NCBI GenBank assembly: GCA_001599975.1
Contig: BCIO01000001.1
Location: forward strand, 4,585,631 to 4,649,630
Length of the DNA stretch: 64,000 bases
Direction: 5' to 3'
From: Cystobasidiopsis lactophilus
Taxonomy: Eukaryota; Basidiomycota; Agaricostilbomycetes; Agaricostilbales; Chionosphaeraceae
Both the position numbers and the translations under genes were made by a program. The notes below the pieces were generated by a model. The model made no database searches. It saw nothing but the letters and a program-made list of their open reading frames with translations, and had not been told where the DNA came from. Numbering within the stretch: position 1 is the first letter of the stretch; each line of letters opens with the position of its first letter. Positions 44,249-54,364 of the stretch are shown here, one piece after another.

Positions 44249-47221
44249 ATGAACCAAGGCGAGGATGTGGCCTACGAAGAGTGCAACTATGCGAGACAAG
44301 ACGAAGGGGCCTGCCGGTGCTTCAGCTTCATCCCGGACGAGGAGACACCGGAGAGGTGCGAACTGTGTGAGCATGCGAACTCCTGGTGAGCCTGCCGCCT
44401 TTTTTTGCGTCCTCTTTGTCCAGTTAAATATCTTGCCATCAGGCACCGTCTGCCGGTTTCATTCACTCCTGGTGAAATGAGGGCTTTCGAAGAGCATGGC
44501 GAGGCGGTGTTCCAGAGGTGCAGCGCGTCCATGGGAGGTTCGGCTGCGGCCGAAGAGGTAGGCCGATATGCTGTCAGTCCACTCGCCGTCTGAGCGGTTT
44601 TCCAACAGGAAGCGTGCCCGTGCCCGATCTTTGTCGTCTCAGGCTCCGACGTTTCTTGCCGGCTGTGCGCTCACCACATCAACTTTCATCGGCCGGTCCT
44701 CCCAGACGACTCTTGCAAGCACCAAAGCCCCGACGGAGCTTTGACATGCCGACCCCATCGTTTTGTGCCCGGTCGCGAAGCTGCCACGCAATGCCTGCTA
44801 TGCGGCCACGATTCAGGGTGGCATGTGCAGCCCGTCTCATTCACGCTGGAACAAATTGAAGCCAACCAGGCACAAAACGGGGCCGAGCAGCTTTACGAGC
44901 GGTGTAAGGCGTCTGTCCAAGGAACGGGAGTTGGCGACCCATGTCGCTGCCCTCTGTTTGCGCTCGCTGAGAACGGGCTGTGCGCCCTGTAGGACTCTTT
45001 TGGCTATGCATATCGCTCTCCTCTTCTGACCGATGCCGTCTCACAGGTGCTCTCACAAGCGGGTTTGGCACAAAGCAGATGCTCGCGCCCTCCGACGGGG
45101 CCAACCAGCGGCTTCAACTTCCCGGCAGGCGTCCGCGCCACCTGCCGCGCTTTCTCCCCCTCCAAGTTTCCCACATGTCACTGTCGAAGCCCCGACACTG
45201 CCGTCAGCTGCGATCCCTCAGCTAAATCGTTCGTCGGTGTCCAACCTGACGTTGACCAGTCCGCCGCCTCCTTCTCCCCAATCACCAAACAGCTTACCAC
45301 CAGAGAGCAACCATGCGTCTAGTTCTGCTCCTCGGCCGCCTGTACCTGTCGGAGCAAGAGAGCGGGCAAGCCCATCTCCGGCAACGACTCCGCCAGCAGC
45401 AGCATCCCCGCCTTCGACACTGGTGCTGAGCCTCAGTGATCCGCCTCCTACTCCTGACGGGTCCAATGATCCATCTTCATCTCAGCCGAACACAAGGCCT
45501 GCGATCTTATCTGAAGCGCCGCCCAACCTTTCTATTCAGCGGACTGTGCAGCAAGGGCCGAACGGCGCGGTGACGTCTCCGGCATCTCCTCCCCAGCAAG
45601 CCTCTTCAGGGTCACAGGACTTGCTGTCCTACAAGAAGTTCAGTACAGAGTCCTTCATCATCAGCATGAGTCCGGACACTGGCGTCAAGCCCCTCAAACC
45701 CGGCGACCTCCTTCACTTTACGGTATCTGTCCAGCCAAACGCCAACTACAAGCCCTTCAACGATCTTTCTGCATACGTCGTCGGATTGTCGCGGTTTTCA
45801 GAACCCGGCACCCAACCCCACCGATTTTTTGAAGTACTCAAGAAATCAGAAGGGCCTTCCAGTAGCTCCTTCCTCTGGGCTTTCGATATTACTGTGGCAG
45901 ATTACACACAATGCTCCTGTCCCAAATTGCCTTTGCCGTGAGCCACGCCGTTTCGCACTGCCTAACTTGCTGGTGGTAACCCTGACCATACGGCAACAGT
46001 GGCTCCTACTCTCCTTCCTCCCAATATGAGCCATCTGTGGCGTACACCATTGATTTCACCTTCAAGAAGAAAGGGCCATTCAACCGCAAAGAAAGTCTTT
46101 CCTTGCGCCTCGGGATTTCTCCAAGAGACGGCGCACCGCTACCGGCACCAAGCAGCCCAAGCGCAGCTTCACCGTCAGACCTGAATCTACCGTGGCTGCA
46201 AGTGAAGCAGAACAAGCCCATCAAGATGAAGGGGTACCAGAGCGTCCTAGAAGAGGCTACTTTGGACTACAGAGTGGTGATGCCGGCCGGCCAAAGTCAT
46301 CGGCAACGCATCGAGTGGCGCCTGCAGGTAATAGTGTTCTCGTTTTTATATTCAACTCAGAGCTCAATGCGTGCTCGCTAGCTACTCTTTGACCGCCACC
46401 TGCAAGAACGCAACTCCACAACCCACCCCACCATCAACCTTTTGCAAGGCGCGTTCAATGCCAGCACCCTGCGCATCGGTGTATCACGGCTAGTTACTCG
46501 CAAGTTTCCAGAGAGCGCCGGCACCCGACCCAGGCAAGAGCCCATGTTACGGATAGAGCTTCTCCAAGAAACGCGCCAGCGTCCGAAGTTGACGACTCTC
46601 CACCACAACGCCGTCATGCTTTCGATCGACGGCTTCATCGAATTTGCAAAGGCACAGGTTGCTCCGCTCGACATTTGCAACTGCCAAGTGCGCTACTTGT
46701 TGTCTTGCGTCTACTCCAGCGCCTTCGAGACGCCCTTGGCCATTTTCAGCGCACTAGACGAAGACCCGCTCCCTGTCCAACTCTCGCGCACCACCAGCAC
46801 CACTTCATCTTCGGGGAACCGGTCTCGGACTAACAGCTTGGCATCAACACCGGCTGGCTCGGACCCGATGGCGCGCAGGTTCTCTAGCTCGTCCACCGTC
46901 AATCCCTTATCCGCTTCTCCTTCGCGTTCCCAGCCCCTGGCCTTCTCTGCTCCACCTGACCGAAGCGCTCCGCCGCCAAGTTCGGGCAGTCGTCGCTCTT
47001 CCATGCGCGCTGACCGGCCACAGTCGCTTTCGGAATCCACCATCCCCGAACGCACACCCGCTGGCGGCAGCGAGACGCCCCCGCCCGTCTTTCAGATGGA
47101 TGACATCCTGTCTGAAGAAGCCGAACATGCTGGAGAGGCGTTGCCCGTCTACTCTCCCTACGAATCCGTCCTCAACCGACCGCGGCCTCGGGCGAGGCGA
47201 CAAGCGCAGGATCAGCTGTAG
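44249..47221 (+). CDS. Protein with four Cys/His repeats and possible arrestin-like region
   Basis: The start at 44249 gives MNQGEDVAYEECNYARQDEG. Four repeats follow with pattern C-x-C-x2-F, then C-x2-C-x-H-x3-W/F-H: CRCFSF with CELCEHANSWH; CPCPIF with CRLCAHHINFH; C-RPHRF with CLLCGHDSGWH; CRCPLF with CALCSHKRVWH (about 44300-45075, across three introns). These look zinc-binding. A long Pro/Ser-rich linker leads to beta-rich segments from about 45620: FIISMSPDTGVKPLKPGDLL, HFTVSVQPNANYKPFND, VAYTIDFTFKKKGPFNRKES, LLQGAFNASTLRIGVSRLVT. The tail is Ser-rich with LPVYSPY near the end, which recalls the PPxY motifs of arrestin-related trafficking adaptors. The arrestin likeness is tentative. 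Stop TAG at 47219-47221 overlaps the COQ10 stop on the other strand. Confidence 0.6.
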
Positions 47222-47855
47222 AGTTGCCGGCACCGCTTCTCGAACCCGGCCATGACTTTTTTGGACACCTCCTCAAAGACAGCGCCAGCGGCGACAGCAT
47301 ATAGCGGCGAGGCGAATTGGAATTTGAGCTCGAGGCCGACTTTCGTCATGCTGGCGTCGAGCGGCTTGATCTGCCACCGTGTAGACAAGACCTTGAACAG
47401 CGTTGGTTCCAACGCGGTAGCCTAGGGGATAGCCATCATTGACATCGACTTCCGAAGACATTTTTTTTGGTTAACCAACTCACTGTGACTTCTGTCCATT
47501 TGGTCGCTTCGACTTTACTTGTATATCCTTCATCAAATCCCATAAATCCCACTCTTAGCTCTGCATCCAGCGAAAACTTGTCGCCCGAAGATCCCCCATC
47601 CAGCCACGGCTTTGAAGTGTTGGAATCAGGCGAAAGTGGCGGGTCCAGCACCTTCGAGCTGGCGACGAATGGGATGAAAGTGGAGTAACTATCTACGTCT
47701 GCGACGACTCGGTAAAGCTGCTGTGGCGAAAAAGGAAGGGTTTTCGAGTCTCTGAAGACGGTCACTCCTCTTTGGGTCGAAATCGAGCTGGAGTGGCGCA
47801 CGAGCCAGGAAGGCGCTTGCAGTCTCCCGCACAAGTTCAGACAGCGAACAGACAT
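47212..47855 (-). CDS. COQ10: Coenzyme Q-binding protein COQ10 (START/polyketide-cyclase fold)
   Basis: Mitochondrial lipid-binding protein that chaperones coenzyme Q for respiration. The start at 47855 gives a presequence (MSVRCLNLCGRLQAPSWLVR). The START-like fold begins TVFRDSKTLPFSPQQLYRVV, ADVDSYSTFIPFVASSKVLD, then AELRVGFMGFDEGYTSKV. One intron (GTGAGTTGG to CCCCTAG) leads into PTLFKVLSTRWQIKPLDASM, then KVGLELKFQFASPLYAVAAG, with the end VFEEVSKKVMAGFEKRCRQL. The motifs YRVVADVDSYSTFIP and the final helix are typical. An in-frame upstream ATG at 47942 would lengthen the leader. The stop codon overlaps the 3' end of the convergent gene. Confidence 0.88.
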
Positions 47856-48030
47856 CGCGAAAAGCAACGTCCAGCGTTGGATCGGAGAGAGATCGGTTTT
47901 GATTGCTTTCCAAGAAATTTTATGCAATGGCGGCCACGGCATCGTAAAATCAATCCAGAGGCTAACTATTGGGTTACAACTGTGTGGAGAGTATCTTTTT
48001 GCTTTGGTATCAAAGTGTCCGTAAATGGCC

Positions 48031-49039
48031 CTATTTGCCGGTGAGCCAGGAGAACTGTGGGCGAGGGGCCTTCAGCGTGCGTCTTAGCAGGTTGTTTGGA
48101 GCGTCTTACCCAGCCCTTGGCCTGCTCCTTGCCCTTTTCACCCTTGTGCTCGGCCTGGCGAGCGCGGGCTTTCGTCCACTCGCTGTCAAGCTTGCTCTGG
48201 AGGTCGCCAGTGACCTTGGAGCCGCTGGAGAGGGCGCGGGCATAAGCGCCTTCAGCCTGCGCCTTCACTTCGGCAGACTGGGTGGCAGCCTTGTTGCGAA
48301 CGTCATCATAGGCTTGCTGTACAGGGATAACACGGTCAGAGCGACACGTGGAGGGTGACAGAGCGGATCTCACCTGAGCACGCTTGGAGCTTTCCTCCCA
48401 AGTGGAGAGCACCTTGTCCTTGGCCTGTTCCCAGGTCTCCTCTGATACGTGGCCATGATTAAAATGGCGTCGAAAACAGCGGTAAAGAGTGTGCTCACCA
48501 GCGGACGACTTCGTGGACTCCCAAGCGCTCTTGGCGTCCTTCTCGTAAGCGGCGTACTTGTCCTTGGTGGCGGCTTCGAGCTCCTTGCGCTTGATGTCGG
48601 CGGCCTCGAGGCTCTTGTTCACGGCAGACTTTCCATCATCGACCGCAGATTCGGCCTTGTGACGGGCCTGGGTCGGGCCGGCTGTTCAGCGTCTGTAAGC
48701 TCGGCTACATGCGTTGTCACAATCACAGCTCACGCTCGTTCTGTTTCGAAGCATAAGATCGATGATTGAGGCTTTGGCAAAATTGTAGACTTACAGAGGT
48801 GTAAAAGTAATAGCCTCCTCCAGCGACCAAGCCGGCTCCAATGAGCAGGAGAGGAAGGGACGACCCGCCCGACTTTGGCGGAGGGGGAGCTTGGGTGCCA
48901 GGGCCCGGAGGAGGAGCGACGTAGGCTCGGCGCTGCAGATCGCACGTTGGGTTTCCAGGGCTTGACGAAGAGTCGGTAGACTCACCTGAGCGGCGGAGCG
49001 GACAGCGGGCCTGAGGGTTCGTGCGGCGGATCTCTGCAT
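48031..49039 (-). CDS. Mitochondrial-type single-pass membrane protein with LEA-like helical region
   Basis: No precise family. The start at 49039 gives a presequence-like MQRSAARTLRPAVRSAAQ. After an intron: YVAPPPGPGTQAPPPPKS and the membrane segment LPLLLIGAGLVAGGGYYFYT. Then a long charged helical region rich in Ala/Lys/Glu (AVNKSLEAADIKRKELEAA, KYAAYEKDAKSAWESTKSSA, ETWEQAKDKVLSTWEESSK, QAYDDVRNKAATQSAEVKAQ) with 11-residue-like periodicity. The last intron (GTAAGACG to CCCACAG) gives the end AKGWFSWLTGK, stop TAG at 48031. The N-terminal leader plus TM plus extended helix resembles MICOS or inner-membrane scaffold proteins in general layout. COQ10 is its nearest neighbour. Confidence 0.65.
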
Positions 49040-49255
49040 TTTGATCTTTGACTTTTCGTTGAACTGAAAAGAGAGTGAACGAAGGAGTGCAAGCAAGCCC
49101 TCGTCGACGTCACAAGGCTGGGGAAAGCCGAGGCCTACAGAGCAGCCCGACGTCGTCCGCTTCGGCTGCTCCGAGAGCTCACAGTTGGGCCAGAAAGTTT
49201 TGTTGCCCTCCATTCGCCACCTGTCTATCCCAAGGCGCTTCAAAAGATACCAAAT

Positions 49256-51179
49256 ATGTCAGTGCTCAACGTCTTTCACTCAAACTGGTGGCTGGCGTGG
49301 ATCTGCATGGTCTTGCCCTTCTGCCTGGTCTTGCCGACCTCGCTCTTATTGGTCGGCCTCCAAGCGCTGCACAAGATCAACCTGCCGCCGGTGCTCCAGA
49401 TCTACTGCCTGGTCGAGATTGTCTTCGCGGCGTGGCATTACTACGTGGCCAAGAAGGTCCAGGTCCGGACAGAGCCGTTCGTGCGAGACAGAGAGCACGT
49501 TGTCCGGCTGTTCGCCAAAGCTCTGAGCTTCGGGCTGCCCGTCGAGCAAGAGGGAAAGACCTTTCCAGACCTGAAAGAGACCGACGAGGCCGTATCTTCC
49601 TTTCGGTGAGCCTAGATCTTTGAGATTCAGACTGCCGGATCCACCCTTCTGACGACGTGGCCCTTTCGTATCAACAAAACAGAAAAGTCTTCAGCTCGTG
49701 GTTCTTGGCCACCCCTTTCAAAGACATTTGTCGAGGCGACATCGTCCGCTGGCTGGCCTGGTCGCTCTTCGACAAAGATGTCCCCTTGTTCACTGAGCAA
49801 GTGCCTTTGACGGAGGAGGAAGCAAAGACGGTGGACGAGTGCATCGACATGATAGAGCGACGGGCGGTCTGGAAGTTCAAGCCGGGCAACAGCAACATCC
49901 AGAGCATCCGGCTCTCCTTCGATCCGGTCCGCGTCATGGGCCGGCCCTTGCTCCTCTACGTGGTCGTCTTCATCTGGAACCAGTCTGTGAGCATTTAAAT
50001 TTAAGCGTTCGTGTTCATTGCCACTGACATTCGGAGCAGTGGGAGTATGGCCTGAGGATGAGTGGCTTTGAAAAGATGACCACATCCGATGGAACGCTCG
50101 AATGCCTCGTGTGGATCCCCCCAACTTGGCGCCCCGATTCGCACAATCGACCCCTCGTTTTCTTACATGGTCTCGGAACTGGTGGCTTTCAGTACGCCAG
50201 CTTGATTCGGTCGCTCACCAAACAAGGCAGCAAGATCGCCAACCAGCGGCCGCTTATGATCCCGCTCCAGCCTCACCTTTCTATGTCGCTTTTCCACCCA
50301 CGTCACTTGAAACCACCGAGCATGAAGACGATGAATGCCGCATTGGAGGAGCTCTTGGATCGCCTGGATTGGCACAAAGATGGTGCGTTGTCTGTTTCCG
50401 TTCTGGCCGCAGCAAAGAGGATCTAACATCCGGCTGCAAAGGCGTGGACATCCTTTCGCACTCGATGGGTACCATTGTGCACGGATGGATTCTGAAGAAC
50501 AACCCGACCTTGGTGAAGCGCTCGTGCTTCGTAGACGCCGTCTGCTTTTGTTTGTTCGAGCCTTTCGTGCCGTTCAACTTCCTCTACAGGAAGCCCAATA
50601 CGCAGGTTCTGTCATATGATCCAAAGACGTGTGGCTGACCTTTCTTTCGTCGGACAGTGGCATCGAATTGCTCATGCGCTTCTTTGTGGCCCGCGAGATC
50701 GGCATCGCTGTCACCCTCCAGCGCTACTTTGACTGGACCTCCAACTTGCTCTGGGTCGAAGAGATCCCCAATGCCACTGATCCGTTCGCTTCTTGATCTC
50801 TTTCGTCCTGGGCCAGTTTGACCGATCGTGCCTGCTTTCGCACAACAGAACCAAAACCGCCTTCTTCCTCTCTGGCCAAGATGCCATCCTCTCCGCCACT
50901 CGGATTTACACTTATCTTGTCGAACGTGAGCGTGTGTGTTTAGTGGTGGCCCTGCATCCCACTCATTGTGCTGTGGACGACGAACAGGCGGCGTTCAAGA
51001 GGAAAAGGGCGTCTGGCTCGAGCCACAAGCGGCACATGGTTTGAATAACCAGCCCTTTCGTAAGTGTTACAGAAAGCTAAACAGGCGGGGTGTTGTGCCG
51101 CACAGGAGAATTGCTGATCGTGGGCGTGGGACAAGGCTTGAAGCGCATCTTAGCCTGGCTCGAGCAACCTTCCTTTTGA
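49256..51179 (+). CDS. Membrane-anchored alpha/beta hydrolase, tandem copy 1
   Basis: Starts MSVLNVFHSNWWLAWICMVL, with two N-terminal hydrophobic segments (WICMVLPFCLVLPTSLLLVG; VLQIYCLVEIVFAAWHYYVA). A conserved middle follows: VFSSWFLATPFKDICRGDIV, IRLSFDPVRVMGRPLLLYV. The hydrolase domain includes RPLVFLHGLGTGGFQYAS (oxyanion-hole HG) and DILSHSMGTIVHGW, whose nucleophile elbow reads S-H-S-M-G rather than G-x-S-x-G. Later exons: CFCLFEPFVPFNFLYRKPNT, RFFVAREIGIAVTLQRYFDW, TKTAFFLSGQDAILSATRIY and the end ILAWLEQPSF, stop 51177-51179. Exon joins keep frame if the intron 50602-50657 is of GC-AG type. Substrate unknown; a lipid esterase is plausible. Confidence 0.75.
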
Positions 51180-51634
51180 CACGTCTTCTCCACCTTTCGG
51201 CACGACTTTCGCCTTCTTTCCCACTTAGACCAACTCTAGACCTTTTGTCGTAATACCCAGCATCACACCTCACCCAAAATGTCCAATACCCTTCCTTTGC
51301 ATTGTTCGCCGCCTCAGACATGGTCCAGGCAGTGAGTCTATTGCGGTCCTTGTCGTATTTGTATCCCTGGTGATTTGAGAGCCTCGTAGCAGGACATTCA
51401 CGCCCAAGTGAGTGAGCGGTTGCGGTTTGCTAACTTCGCCACCGTACTGAGACGACTTTGTCATCAGCTCACCACCCACGTCTGCCTCACATAGTACTTC
51501 CAAGGCCTCCAAGACCATGAAATGGCCGTACGAAACACATTCGGACGTCTTCTCATCCTGGGCTCTTGGAGTCTCGCTTGTTCTGCATTCGCGACCTCTG
51601 AATCCGCTGTTCCACCGACAAAGCCTTGTCCTCA

Positions 51635-53453
51635 ATGGGCTATAAGCTTCTATCGAGTCGATGGCTGGCCTGGCTATGCGTGGTACTGCCGTTTTGTCTG
51701 GTCTTGCCGACGTCGATCCTCTTGGTCGGTCTGCAAGCATTCGGTAACATCAGCATACCGCCTCTGCTCCGAGTCTACTGCGTGATCGAGATTGCGTTTT
51801 CATTGTGGCACTCCTACATGGCGAGGAGGCTACAGGCGCGAACGGAGCCGCCTGTGCGAGACGGGGCTGAAATCATCCGGCTGTTCGCTAAAGTTTTGAG
51901 CTTCGGCCTTCCTGTTGAGCGCGAAGGGGAGTCGTTTACAGAGCTCAAGGACACGGATGAAGCGGTCACGTCTTTTCGGTGGGTTGCTCGAGTATCGCCA
52001 TCTACAAAGTGGCGAAGTCGCTTCCGAATAATCTGACAGCTTCTCGTGAGTCCCACAGAGAAGTGTTCAGCTCCTGGTTTCTGGGCAATCCTTTCCGGGA
52101 CATTTGCCGTGACGACATCGTTCGGTGGATGGCTTGGTCCTTGCTCGAGAAGGATGTCTCGTTTTCTGCAGAGAAGGTTTCCCTGTCCGCCGAGGAAGTG
52201 AGGATTCTGGATGTGTGCATCGACATGTTAGAACAACGGGCAGTTTGGACATTCAAGCTGGGTAACAGCAACAACAGCCCGAGCATTCGATTGTCTTTCG
52301 ATCCGGTTCGTGTCATGGGCCGACCCCTCATCCTTTACGTGCTAATCTGCCTGTGGAACCATTGGGTAAGCATTATAGAACTCCATCAGGGTACGTGCTT
52401 ACCTAAACGGACCAGTGGGAGCACTGGCTGCGGATGAAGGGCTTCCGCAGGATGGTCACAAGCGACGGAATTCTCGAGGCTCTGATCTGGATCCCAGAGA
52501 GCTGGAACGGCAAGGCACAACTCCAACCTTTGGTATTCCTCCACGGCTTGGGACCCGGCGCCGCCCAGTACGATGGCTTGATCCGATTGCTAACTTCGCC
52601 CTCCAACCTCGAGCGACCGCTGATGATTCCTCTGCAACCGCACTTCTCCATGTCTCTATTTCATCCGCGACATCTAAAGCCAATGACACCGAACATTATG
52701 AATGCCGCTCTGGAGGAGCTTTTGAGCCGGTTGGGCTGGGACGAAGGGGGTAAACTCGCCTTCCTTTTCCATTGATCGACAGTGCTTACAATGTTGACAG
52801 GGGTCGATGTGCTCTCTCACTCGGCTGGCACCATCGTACACAGCTGGCTGTTGAAGCACAACCCGGTCTTGGTGAAGCGGTCTTGCTTCGTGGACGCCGT
52901 CTGCGTCTGCCTGTTCGAGCCCTTTGTCACCCACAACTTTCTGTACCGCAAGGCCACCACGTTCACCGAAGTGCTGATGCGCTTCTTCCTGGCTCGCGAG
53001 CTCGGCATCGCCAATAGCCTCCAGCGCTACTGCGACTGGACGACAGATACTCTCTGGGTGGAAGAGATTCCGAATGCAACTGATCCGTAAGGCCAAGTCG
53101 TCTGTTGATTGCTTGACGTGCCGCTGATTTTCAAACGCTGCCACAGAACCAAGACCGCTTTCTTCCTCTCTGGCAAGGATGCAATCCTCTCGGCCAGCCG
53201 CATCTATACTTATCTGACAGAACGTAGGCTCCTCGTGGTTTCACTTACACTCTTGTCGCTGAGCAATCAACCCAGGTGGCGTGCAAAAGGACAAGGGTGT
53301 TTGGCTCGACCCGGATGCCATACATGGTATAAACAACCAGCCATTTCGTGGGTCCTACTCTTGCATTGAACTTGGCCTGTTAAGCGCGGATAACTGAGAG
53401 CCGTTAGTGGTTCAGGAATGAAGCAGATCGTGGCTTGGCTCGCGCAACCCTGA
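51635..53453 (+). CDS. Membrane-anchored alpha/beta hydrolase, tandem copy 2
   Basis: Paralogue of the preceding gene, head to tail, about 450 bp apart. The ATG at 51635 gives MGYKLLSSRWLAWLCVVLPF. Equivalent blocks: VFSSWFLGNPFRDICRDDIV, IRLSFDPVRVMGRPLILYV, PLVFLHGLGPGAAQYDGL, DVLSHSAGTIVHSWLLKHN (elbow S-H-S-A-G), CVCLFEPFVTHNFLYRKATT, RFFLARELGIANSLQRYCDW, TKTAFFLSGKDAILSASRIY, and end QIVAWLAQP with stop at 53451-53453. No disabling changes are evident, so it seems functional. It lacks the intron that copy 1 has after YRKPNT. The two differ at many positions, so the duplication is not recent. Confidence 0.78.
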
Positions 53454-53580
53454 TCCTTGCGCAGATGCATTTCCACCAAGTCGCTCTTAATCGTTGACGA
53501 CAGAGCGCCCATTGCAACACTCGCTGTTATTTTATGATCACACCCTTCCCAAAATGTACAAAACACGGCCCTCCTCAAGA

Positions 53581-54292
53581 TCATTTCCTAAACATCCACC
53601 GCAGCCAGCTCTTCACCAGCTCCAACCACCCCCTCTCCTCCTCGTCCCCCGAAATGGTCTCCACCTGGCCAATGAGCAGCTCAAAGTCGCCCTCCTGCTG
53701 GCCAAAGTTAGACCTAGCCATCCACCCGAGCTCGACCAGCTTCTCCGGCTCGAACGCTTTGGCGTCCGGCATCGGCCGCCCCCGGTACGTCGGCTTGAAG
53801 TCCTTCCACCTCGCCTCCAATACTTTCGCGCCCGTCGGCTCGTCGAACGCAAACTCGTACGACACCCTCGACTCGATCCGCCCGTCCGGCCTGGTTTCTG
53901 GCGGCGAGTCCTTCAAAGTCAATACGAACGACTTGACGGCCGTTGAAGAGGAGGAGGAAGGTTCGAGGGAGACGCGGATGCCTAGGTCGGATTTGGACGA
54001 GAGCGCGGGCAGGCCATCGGAGCAGGTGACGGACGCAAAGCCAGCTCCGCCTAGCGCTGTAATGTCTGTTCCTCGCCCAAAGTTAGTTATAGCTGCATTC
54101 AGAGACCTTAATGAGAGACGGGAGCTTGCCCAAGTGGCCAAAGAACCGAGCAGTTGAAGTCGACTTTGAGCCGTCTTCTGGCTTGGAGGAGGTGAAGTCG
54201 AGGTGCGAAGTGGATAGGCCGCCCCGGACTCGATCGTCGACCGATTTGAACGCTCGCCAGGGCGCTTCTGGGAAGCCAAACAGCTTGGTCAT
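53581..54292 (-). CDS. Complex I intermediate-associated protein 30 (CIA30) domain protein
   Basis: CIA30/NDUFAF1 proteins assist assembly of mitochondrial complex I; the fold is a galactose-binding-like beta sandwich. The start at 54292 gives MTKLFGFPEAPWRAFKSVDD, then VRGGLSTSHLDFTSSKPEDG, where DDRVRGG-S is the family signature, and TARFFGHLGKLPSLIK. After one intron (about 54058-54105): DITALGGAGFASVTCSDGL, LRVSLE-type strands, SFVLTLKDSPPETRPDGRIE, SYEFAFDEPTGAKVLEARW, FKPTYRGRPMPDAKAFEPEK, and the end ISGDEEERGWLELVKSWLRW. No clear mitochondrial leader precedes the domain. The frame stays open upstream to 54535, so an N-terminal extension is possible but would overlap FIP1. Confidence 0.85.
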
Positions 54293-54364
54293 CGTCCGAA
54301 TTTGGTGGTCGCTCGACAAGGGAGCTCGAAGTCGAGGCTTGGAGCCGCACCACGAAAATTGGCG
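54293..54364. promoter_or_regulatory. 72-bp divergent gap between CIA30 and FIP1 start codons
   Basis: The two start codons are 72 bp apart on opposite strands. A shared bidirectional promoter, or promoters overlapping the opposite gene, is implied. No TATA-like element is visible. Confidence 0.4.

Noticed and set aside
51626-51634. TTG three codons upstream as the start of hydrolase copy 2
   Set aside because: An ATG follows at 51635, and the membrane segment starts after it as in copy 1.
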